Shown here: piece by piece, positions 1-5,490 of the stretch
Layout of the letters: each line of letters begins with the position of its first letter
Position numbering within the stretch: the first letter of the stretch is position 1
DNA from: Candidatus Latescibacterota bacterium
GTDB lineage: Bacteria > Latescibacterota > MVCY01
Assembly: GCA_030640765.1 (NCBI GenBank)
Contig: DAOWIT010000114.1
Span: forward strand, 1-7,117
DNA length: 7,117 bases
Direction: 5' to 3'
The notes under the pieces: model-generated
The model's database searches: none
Told to the model about the DNA's origin: nothing
Seen by the model: the letters and a program-made list of their open reading frames with translations, nothing else
Made by a program: the position numbers and the translations under genes

Positions 1-2156
1 GTCTCCCCCACAGTAACGGTAATTCCCACAGTCACACTCAACTCCGGGGGGGATGTATAACCTGTTTTACTGGCAGTGAGTACATAACTACCACTGGGAA
101 TATTCAGGGTGTATTCCCCATAGAGATTAGTGGTTGTAGTAACTGGATTGCCTATATTGGGCACACCCTCAACCTTGGCATCTATAATGGGATTTTTCCC
201 GTCGGTTACCTTTCCCTTGATAAAGTTGGCATTGCCAGACAGGGAGAGGTCCACTCTCACATCGCTTCCCAGTATCTCTTGTTTCTGTGGTTTAGGACTA
301 ATATACCCGGTTTTACTTGCTGTGATAGTCCACTGCCCCGGGGAAACCTTTACGGTGTAATTGCCTTCTGCATTGGTTAGATGAGTGAAGGCTGTACCTT
401 GGTCATTTTCTGCCTTGATAGTCACTCCCCAAAGGGGACCGCCATTCTGATCTACTGCGGTGCCGAATACCTGAAACTTGTGCTCTACAATCTTCAGGCT
501 GCCGAGATCAAGATTTTGACCTGACTCGACGACTTCGGTGAGCTTCAGGGATGAATAGCCTGTTTTCCCTACGGTTATCTCCCATTCTCCGGCTGATACC
601 CCGATGCTGAAGTTACCATTGACATCGGAGAGGGTTGAGGTGGAGATAGTCTGATCGGCAGAGGTTAGCTCTACCGTTGCCCCTTCCACCGGGATATCAC
701 CGGCACTGCTGTCTACCACTGTCCCGTAGAATTGAGCAGGAGAGGGGGATAGCAGAACCTTATGCTCTATGTCTCCCCCGTCGTTATCTGGATCGGGGAG
801 GGGATCTTCGGTGAGTACTAAAGTGTCAACCCTGGTTTCGTAGCCCTTTTTTTCTATGGCGATAATGTAAGTACCAATTGCAATAACCTTTTCGTAATGG
901 CCACTATCGTCTATCAAGATGGGGGTGATATCAACAGAGCCGTCAATAGGGATGATCTTCACCGTAGCGTAGGGGAGGACCTGCTCGGTATCCCCGCTCA
1001 TAATCCGGGTCTTGATGTCCACGGTGGCAATAGGTATATCATACACGAAGGAGGTGGTATCCGAGGCGGCAATGTGTCCTTCGGCATCCTCAACGATTAC
1101 CTTCCAGGTGTATTTAGCGTTAATCAGTAAATAACGGGCTTCCAGATCTATCAAAGGGTCTGAGGTGATGGCATCCCACACCGGGTAGAAACCCTTGCTG
1201 CCTCCCACTACTTCTCGGTATTCAGAGAGGTAGATGTGGTAAGAAGCCGCCTCAGTTACCTGACTCCACTGGAAAGTGATGACCGAGTTGTCCTCATAGT
1301 TGAGCACACTGCCCGTTTCTGGATACATATTCTGGGGAGCAGATATCTCTGCCTCCTGTGCCAGCCAGAAATCCTTAGGAGTAGAGGTGACATCTGATGT
1401 GGTGGAGAGGGTGTTGCCGTAATTATTCAGGACAATCCAGTTGTAAGTCTTGTCTGGGAGTAGGGGGGGAGCAGAGCTGGTGAAGCTGCCTGAGGGGTCT
1501 GGTTGACCATACTGGATGGAGACTTCGGGAGTGGTGGCCATCCAGACGGCATTGACACCTTTGACCTTTTGTTCGCCATTCTCTTTCTCGATCACGAATG
1601 GTTCGTCCGAGACCGCGATCGTATAGAAGGGCACGCCAGGGTTAGGTTGCCAGGAGAAGACCGGAGCCGGGGAGGTTATCTCCCCTACCGGCGAGTTCAT
1701 TGTCACTCCCACGGCCGACTCCACTATCAGGTTGAACTCCACCGATGATTTTTTCCCGTCGGTGCTGGTGATTAGACAATAGTAAAGCCCAACACCTATT
1801 CCCTCATCCTCGGGCCTGAAGATGAGGCTCCCGGTGCCGCTGTTTTGGGTAGAATCAGGGTAATTAGCAGGGTTGCCACCGCCCGGCGACCTACTGTATC
1901 TCATTATCCCCTCGATCCCTCCCTCCCAACGAATAGTTACCTCCTCATCCTCTCGGTAAAACTTCAGGGGGATTTCAGTCAACACAATCTCAGCACTGTT
2001 GTTCTCAGCGCTTTGAAGGATTTTAGCATTTAAATGGCCGAATCCCTCAATCTCAGCTTGGATTGAAGGTACCAGAAAACCAAGAAAGCCAATGGCGATA
2101 AACACTATCGTCTCTAAGAACATCACGGTTAGTTTTCTGTTAACCTTTGGTTGCAT
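1..2156 (-). CDS. Secreted multi-domain protein with Ig-like, FN3-like and repeated carboxypeptidase-regulatory-like domains (C-terminus missing)
   Basis: The frame is open for 718 codons from the ATG at 2156 to the left edge, so the C-terminus lies outside. The start is supported by AAGGAG seven bases upstream. Residues 1-34 look like a signal peptide: basic KVNRK, a hydrophobic core (FIAIGFLGFLV), then SIQA before EIEG. An Ig-like domain covers about 58-146 (W77, LYYC at 124-127); C127 is the only cysteine seen, so the usual disulfide is impossible. Two FN3-like segments follow (about 152-259 and 271-373). Four carboxypeptidase-regulatory/PEGA-like beta-sandwiches occupy about 376-450, 475-556, 560-640 and 645-712; the last three carry KTGY (529-533, 614-618, 696-700), the first KKGY. 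An acidic linker, DPDNDGGD (455-462), resembles calcium-binding linkers. No catalytic motif is visible. By inference it is an extracellular or cell-surface binding or structural protein, perhaps carrying a sorting signal or enzyme domain further on. It lies downstream of the barrel-protein gene on the same strand. Confidence 0.88.
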   Translation of the reverse strand, partial: MQPKVNRKLTVMFLETIVFIAIGFLGFLVPSIQAEIEGFGHLNAKILQSAENNSAEIVLTEIPLKFYREDEEVTIRWEGGIEGIMRYSRSPGGGNPANYPDSTQNSGTGSLIFRPEDEGIGVGLYYCLITSTDGKKSSVEFNLIVESAVGVTMNSPVGEITSPAPVFSWQPNPGVPFYTIAVSDEPFVIEKENGEQKVKGVNAVWMATTPEVSIQYGQPDPSGSFTSSAPPLLPDKTYNWIVLNNYGNTLSTTSDVTSTPKDFWLAQEAEISAPQNMYPETGSVLNYEDNSVITFQWSQVTEAASYHIYLSEYREVVGGSKGFYPVWDAITSDPLIDLEARYLLINAKYTWKVIVEDAEGHIAASDTTSFVYDIPIATVDIKTRIMSGDTEQVLPYATVKIIPIDGSVDITPILIDDSGHYEKVIAIGTYIIAIEKKGYETRVDTLVLTEDPLPDPDNDGGDIEHKVLLSPSPAQFYGTVVDSSAGDIPVEGATVELTSADQTISTSTLSDVNGNFSIGVSAGEWEITVGKTGYSSLKLTEVVESGQNLDLGSLKIVEHKFQVFGTAVDQNGGPLWGVTIKAENDQGTAFTHLTNAEGNYTVKVSPGQWTITASKTGYISPKPQKQEILGSDVRVDLSLSGNANFIKGKVTDGKNPIIDAKVEGVPNIGNPVTTTTNLYGEYTLNIPSGSYVLTASKTGYTSPPELSVTVGITVTVGE

Positions 2157-2187
2157 TTTCTCTCTCCTTGCTTAAAATTGGGGATAC

Positions 2188-2193
2188 ATTATA
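2188..2193 (-). promoter_or_regulatory. Possible -10 box for the secreted-protein gene
   Basis: A perfect TATAAT reads on the minus strand, 31 bases before the ATG at 2156 and ahead of its AAGGAG. No convincing -35 is found at 16-18 bases spacing (the bases there read GTCCTC), so this may be chance or need an activator. If real, the gene can be transcribed separately from the barrel-protein gene. Confidence 0.3.
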
Positions 2194-2219
2194 AACCCAA
2201 GTTCGTTTTCGAGGACTGA

Positions 2220-2243
2220 GCCGGGGATAAATCCCGGCGCTAC
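2220..2243 (-). repeat. GTAG-headed hairpin repeat, copy A
   Basis: On the minus strand this reads GTAG followed by a GC-rich stem-loop: GCCGGG (2238-2233) pairs with CCCGGC (2225-2220), one extra wobble pair is possible, and the loop is AT-rich. It is an inverted, diverged relative of copy B 14 bases away. Both lie in the 153-bp gap between the two minus-strand envelope genes. Confidence 0.5.
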
Positions 2244-2257
2244 AAAACACAAATGAT

Positions 2258-2282
2258 GTAGAGCGGGGGCTTGTCCCCCGCT
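2258..2282 (+). repeat. GTAG-headed hairpin repeat, copy B
   Basis: GTAG is followed by a perfect 8-bp stem, AGCGGGGG (2262-2269) with CCCCCGCT (2275-2282), around the loop CTTGT. It lies 27 bases past the stop of the barrel-protein gene. It is not followed by a T-run in either direction, so an ordinary intrinsic terminator is unlikely, although the stem could still slow transcription or protect a 3' end. With copy A it forms a head-to-head inverted pair (CTAC at 2240-2243 facing GTAG at 2258-2261). Confidence 0.55.
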
Positions 2283-2309
2283 TACCGGCTTGCGTTTTCC
2301 GAAGACCAG

Positions 2310-3896
2310 TTAAAAGTTATACTCAACAGATATGCGTAGTGCCGTTAAAGGTAGAGCCACCAATACCGTTCCTACTTTCAGATTCTCTCTGAGAGGGATC
2401 GTAAGTCCGGTGGAAAAAAAGGGCAGCATTATGTCGGTTTTTGGTTCTTTCGGTTGGTCATCTTGTTTGAAATCAGAGCAGACCTCATCTCCAATGATTG
2501 CACCTCCGCCCAGTCGGAACCCCCCAAGTTTCATTCCTATACGAAAAGAGTTCTTAGGCTTAAACCCTTTCAAATAGGCTCGGTAATTTATGGCCAGGGA
2601 GTCGTCTCTGCTGGCGGCACTGGGTGGTGGGGTGATAGCCCTCTGCTCTTCACACCTATAGTCCAACGAAAGCTCCCCTGAGTATTTGGACCAGTTAAGG
2701 GCCAGGGTGAAGAAACCTGCCCGGAGGTTGGTTCCAAGGGTGAACGACTTCGGCAGATTTAGTCTCAGATATTCACTGGTATAAGTAGTGTTTTTAGTTC
2801 GGGTCAATTGGGAGAGGATCAATCTGCTGGTGTCCAGTATATCCTCACCCTCTTCCGCTGCCAGGTTTAGGGCATCTAAGCTGCTGTAAGAAATTTTCAA
2901 GTTGTCCTTCAGATTCAGTTGAGAGGGAGGTATGTTCAAGAAAGCGTCGAAACCAAGGAACTTGGTGGCACGGAGGGATGTACCTACCTTCATTCCCCAT
3001 GAGGTATTCTGAAGATCTCCACTGACGGAGGCATCTAAGTCATTGCGTTTACCTGGTCCCAGCCATCCTGCGTTAGGGTCGCCAAATGCCTCTTCACCCC
3101 TGGCGGTACTGGCCATCATCCCCTGGTTGTTGAACTTTGCACTAGCAAAGATCCTGGTGTCATAGCGATCTGCTGAGACCCCGACTGTCCAGTTCTTGGT
3201 GACCCTCTTGGCTAAGGCAAATGTGGCGATGTTAAGGCAAACGTCCAGGTTAATATTGGCATCTGTAGTGACCAAGAACTTGGTTATTGTGGTATCCCCA
3301 CCACTGACCTCGCTGTTTTCCATAATCATTTTGAATCCAGTGGCAACTACACTGAGGTCTAAAGTGAGAGGTTGATAAACACCTACCCCAAGGGTCATAT
3401 CCTTGAAGACCAGGCCTGCACTTCCGGCACCAAAACCACCGGACATGCCACCTTCAGCCGCGAACTCAGGATAAGTCAACCGGTCGTCCCGCTTCATTTC
3501 CCCAATAATAGTGTCTTTCTTCTTATCCGGACTCATATTCTTGATGAGATCGTCCACCGCATCATCTATATGTTCTTGCACCTCTACAAAATCGCTGGGG
3601 TTAAAGATGAGAGCGGGTGCCAGATCGAACTGGGTCCGGGAGGATTTGAGGAATCCAAGTCCCGCTGGATTCCAGAAAAGGGCGTTACTTTCGTTTCCTG
3701 AGGTATAATAGGTACCCCCCATCGCCGCTGTGTGTGAACCGGGACCGAAGAGAATGCTGCTGCGAGCCGAAAAATAAAAATCAAGGCTCCCTCCTCGGAA
3801 TTCCCTGATTTCGCTGCCGGCCACAGCCAGACTGACTGAAAAGATAATAAAGCTGGCCAACAGAAAACAATAAGTCCAAATCTTTTTGGGAAACAT
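2310..3896 (-). CDS. Outer-membrane beta-barrel protein, FadL/PorV-like
   Basis: The 528-residue product probably spans the outer membrane as a beta-barrel; any substrate is unknown. Residues 1-26 form a signal peptide (KK, then a hydrophobic stretch, SLAVA before GSEI). Residues 51-81 hold GPGSHTAAMGG followed by NPAGLGF, the N-terminal pattern of FadL/OmpP1 and PorV/UPF0164-type barrels (AMGG...NPAGL). Most of the rest alternates polar and hydrophobic residues as in barrel strands, and the chain ends RISVEYNF, with the terminal phenylalanine typical of barrels recognised by BamA. A charged, probably helical stretch (about 101-136) interrupts the strands early on. AAAGGAG (3905-3911) lies eight bases before the ATG and supports the start. 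The secreted-protein gene follows on the same strand after 153 bp. A PorV-like role in surface export would fit that neighbour, but a FadL-like transporter or uncharacterised porin is equally possible. Confidence 0.88.
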   Translation of the reverse strand: MFPKKIWTYCFLLASFIIFSVSLAVAGSEIREFRGGSLDFYFSARSSILFGPGSHTAAMGGTYYTSGNESNALFWNPAGLGFLKSSRTQFDLAPALIFNPSDFVEVQEHIDDAVDDLIKNMSPDKKKDTIIGEMKRDDRLTYPEFAAEGGMSGGFGAGSAGLVFKDMTLGVGVYQPLTLDLSVVATGFKMIMENSEVSGGDTTITKFLVTTDANINLDVCLNIATFALAKRVTKNWTVGVSADRYDTRIFASAKFNNQGMMASTARGEEAFGDPNAGWLGPGKRNDLDASVSGDLQNTSWGMKVGTSLRATKFLGFDAFLNIPPSQLNLKDNLKISYSSLDALNLAAEEGEDILDTSRLILSQLTRTKNTTYTSEYLRLNLPKSFTLGTNLRAGFFTLALNWSKYSGELSLDYRCEEQRAITPPPSAASRDDSLAINYRAYLKGFKPKNSFRIGMKLGGFRLGGGAIIGDEVCSDFKQDDQPKEPKTDIMLPFFSTGLTIPLRENLKVGTVLVALPLTALRISVEYNF

Positions 3897-3933
3897 AAGT
3901 CAGGCTCCTTTCGTGGGTGTGGGTGAAAACTCG

Positions 3934-3957
3934 GTAGTGTCCGTGAATAGTTGTCAG
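3934..3957 (-). repeat. 24-bp inverted motif, left copy (upstream of the barrel gene)
   Basis: Read on the minus strand this begins CTGACAACTAT and continues ACGGACACTAC. It matches the right copy (4431-4454, plus strand) at 20 of 24 positions. A weaker match continues toward each gene (CGAGTTTTCA here, TAAAGGTTTCA there). In the sense of its gene it ends 37 bases before the ATG at 3896. A perfect tandem 7-mer, AGTTGTC twice on the plus strand (3949-3962), overlaps its outer end. Confidence 0.6.
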
Positions 3958-4021
3958 TTGTCGGGTGCAGAGGCCGCAACGGTATTTATGTCAGATGTAA
4001 TGTGACCGCTTTAGAGCGTTG

Positions 4022-4075
4022 TTTCTGGGTGAGATAGCACTATTGGTTTTGCAGGGTTCACCTACTCCCCAGAAA
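4022..4075. repeat. 8-bp inverted repeat TTTCTGGG / CCCAGAAA
   Basis: TTTCTGGG (4022-4029) is exactly complementary in reverse to CCCAGAAA (4068-4075), with 38 bases between them. GTGAG just inside the left arm is also close to the reverse complement of CTAC-TCCC near the right arm. It could be an operator-like site or the ends of a decayed repeat. A chance match of this length is possible. Confidence 0.3.
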
Positions 4076-4283
4076 TCTGCAGAATTTTAGATTAAGAATA
4101 ATGAGACTTAGAGAAAAAATCAAGCAAAAAAGCTCATTGCACCAGGAATTTCCATTTTGGACGTAGATGAGTGCAGATTGTTAAGATTCTAAATATAAAG
4201 AAGTAATTAGGCAAAATAGGTTTCTGTAGGTATCGGCGAAAATCTGCGTCCTGCAGGAGAATATTTAAGGAAACAGAAATCGA

Positions 4284-4311
4284 TTGACTTTTGAGAAAAT
4301 GGGATTATCTT
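4284..4311 (+). promoter_or_regulatory. Putative sigma-70-type promoter for the GTPase gene
   Basis: TTGACT (4284-4289) and TATCTT (4306-4311) are separated by 16 bases and match the -35 and -10 consensus at five and four of six positions. Transcription starting near 4318 would give an untranslated leader of about 180 bases holding the hairpin repeat at 4380-4405, the inverted repeat at 4414-4453 and the 24-bp motif. Confidence 0.42.
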
Positions 4312-4379
4312 TATAGCAACTCTGCGGTTCAGAAAAATGCCCGAGTAAGTAACGTAATGGGTTTTGTAGCATAAATTGT

Positions 4380-4405
4380 GCGCGGAAACAAGTTCCCCTC
4401 GCTAC
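4380..4405 (-). repeat. GTAG-headed hairpin repeat, degenerate copy C
   Basis: On the minus strand this reads GTAGCGAGGGGAA, then CTTGT, then TTCCGCGC. It shares the GTAG head and the CTTGT loop region with copy B at 2258-2282, but its stem has a mismatch and wobble pairs. A plus-strand GTAGC at 4366-4370 faces the minus-strand GTAGC (4401-4405), recalling the head-to-head arrangement of copies A and B. TTTTGTAGC also occurs at the edge of both copy A (minus) and this site (plus). Confidence 0.42.
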
Positions 4406-4413
4406 GGATTGTC

Positions 4414-4453
4414 TGGTGTCCTATGGATCGCTGAGAACTATGAACGGACACCA
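4414..4453 (+). promoter_or_regulatory. 8-bp inverted repeat in the GTPase leader
   Basis: TGGTGTCC (4414-4421) is the exact reverse complement of GGACACCA (4446-4453), with 24 bases between. The right arm lies inside the 24-bp motif, and the element ends 44 bases before the GTPase ATG. In RNA it could fold as a leader stem; as DNA it could be a protein-binding palindrome. No T-run follows, so it is not a simple terminator. Confidence 0.35.
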
Positions 4454-4454
4454 C
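4431..4454 (+). repeat. 24-bp inverted motif, right copy (upstream of the GTPase gene)
   Basis: This begins CTGAGAACTAT and continues ACGGACACCAC, matching the left copy at 20 of 24 positions in inverted orientation. In the sense of its gene it ends 43 bases before the ATG at 4498, almost the same distance as the left copy from the barrel-gene ATG. It may be a shared leader or regulatory element, or one end of an old 521-bp insertion. Confidence 0.6.
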
Positions 4455-4497
4455 TAAAGGTTTCAAAAACTACTTAGAAATGTTGCAGAGGTAAACT

Positions 4498-5490
4498 ATG
4501 CCTGCCAATCTTCCTCCAGAGTATTATGCTATTGAGCGAAGATACAGGTTGGCTAAAAGTCCCCAGGAAAAGATCACCATAGTGCGGGAGCTGTTGGCAG
4601 TTATGCCCAAGCACAAGGGGACTGACAAGCTGCAGGCCGAGTTGCGGGGCAGGATCGCAAGGTTGAATCGGGAAGCCCAGAAGAAACCTGTCAAAAGAGG
4701 TTTTAGCTACCACGTCAGGAAAGAAGGAGCTGCTCAACTTGTGCTCCTGGGCCCGCCCAACGCCGGGAAATCTCAAACCCTTGCCAGTCTCACCAATGCT
4801 ACGCCTGAAGTGACGCCTTATCCGTTTGCCACCCGTACACCCTTAGTGGGAATGATGCCGTTTGAAAACATTAGCTACCAGTTAGTGGATACCCCCTCTA
4901 TCGCCCCGGATTTTATGGAACCCTGGCTGGTTGACATTATTCGAAACACCGATTTAGTTTTACTGATAGTGGACTTAACTGAGGAAAATCCTGGGAAGGG
5001 AATCGACACAGTCATGGTGAGGTTAGCCCAGGTCAAAATTAGATTGCGGGGAGAGATAACCGAAGGAGAAGAGAGTGAAGAACCTCCTGCCTTTGTTTGT
5101 AAAAAGACGATAGTAGTGGCCAACAAAAACGATTTACCCCAGGCCCAGCAACGATTTGGTGCCCTGAAAGATGTGTGTGCTCAGAGATTTCCGTTGATTT
5201 CTATCTCAGCGAAACAACCCCGAGGCTTAGAGGAGATGAAGTCCAAGATTCATAAGCTCTTAGATATCGTTCGAGTCTACACCAAAGCACCTGGAAGGCC
5301 GATGGATCGCGACGACCCGGTAATCCTAAAAAAAGGGGATACTGTTATGGATGCAGCTCAGGCTATTCATAAAGACCTTCTCAGAGACCTAAAGTACGCC
5401 AGACTGTGGGGATCCAATAAATTCGACGGCCAGAGGGTAGAGAGAAATTATATCCTGGAAGACGAAGATATGGTGGAATTCCACATCTGA
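4498..5490 (+). CDS. Obg/DRG-type GTPase with C-terminal TGS domain
   Basis: The 330-residue protein is a complete GTPase of the Obg/DRG superfamily. Such proteins bind and hydrolyse GTP and generally act on ribosomes or translation factors in the cytosol; the exact partner here is unknown. A basic helical N-terminus (about 1-65, with PKHKGTDKLQAELRGRIARL) resembles that of DRG proteins. The G domain follows: G1 GPPNAGKS (85-92), switch I around YPFATRTPLVG (108-118), G3 DTPS (131-134), G4 NKND (209-212) and G5 SAK (237-239). The TGS domain runs from about 258 to 330 (VRVYTKAPGRP, then ARLWGSNKFDGQRV, ending LEDEDMVEFHI) and is strikingly like that of eukaryotic and archaeal DRG. In G3, serine replaces the usual glycine of DxxG. 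The ATG is preceded by AGAGG six bases upstream. It stands alone on this strand, and its last 43 bases overlap the convergent hydrolase gene. Confidence 0.93.
   Translation: MPANLPPEYYAIERRYRLAKSPQEKITIVRELLAVMPKHKGTDKLQAELRGRIARLNREAQKKPVKRGFSYHVRKEGAAQLVLLGPPNAGKSQTLASLTNATPEVTPYPFATRTPLVGMMPFENISYQLVDTPSIAPDFMEPWLVDIIRNTDLVLLIVDLTEENPGKGIDTVMVRLAQVKIRLRGEITEGEESEEPPAFVCKKTIVVANKNDLPQAQQRFGALKDVCAQRFPLISISAKQPRGLEEMKSKIHKLLDIVRVYTKAPGRPMDRDDPVILKKGDTVMDAAQAIHKDLLRDLKYARLWGSNKFDGQRVERNYILEDEDMVEFHI

Larger units (their letters stand above)
3897..4497. other. Divergent intergenic region, 601 bp, no gene seen
   Basis: This block separates the divergently transcribed barrel and GTPase genes. 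No open frame of useful length, tRNA or known riboswitch fold is recognised. The middle (about 4081-4330) is AT-rich compared with the flanking genes. It holds a matched inverted pair of 24-bp motifs near its two ends, an 8-bp inverted repeat (4022-4029 with 4068-4075), a plausible plus-strand promoter (4284-4311), a degenerate GTAG hairpin repeat (4380-4405) and an 8-bp inverted repeat in the GTPase leader (4414-4453). No confident promoter was found for the barrel gene. Confidence 0.7.

Noticed and set aside
130..2033. Several plus-strand frames of 62-81 residues in the left third
   Set aside because: All are antisense to one continuous 718-codon minus-strand frame with a signal peptide and clear domain repeats.
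2262..2282. Intrinsic terminator for the barrel gene
   Set aside because: The stem is strong, but no T-run follows it on the minus strand (CTACATCATTTG comes next), and related hairpins occur elsewhere, so a repeat family explains it better.
3949..3962. Tandem 7-mers as a CRISPR or iteron array
   Set aside because: There are only two units with no spacers, which is too little for either.
3584..3979. 131-residue minus-strand frame starting upstream of the barrel gene
   Set aside because: It overlaps the barrel gene in another frame, has no ribosome site of note and no recognisable domain; the barrel frame carries the signal peptide and family motif.
4073..4250. Repeated AATCTGC words (two plus, one minus) as a regulator-binding array
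   Set aside because: The shared core is only seven bases with irregular spacing, and chance is not excluded in AT-rich DNA.
4474..4776. 100-residue minus-strand frame over the start of the GTPase gene
   Set aside because: It is antisense to the conserved N-terminus and G1 motif of the GTPase and shows no protein-like features.
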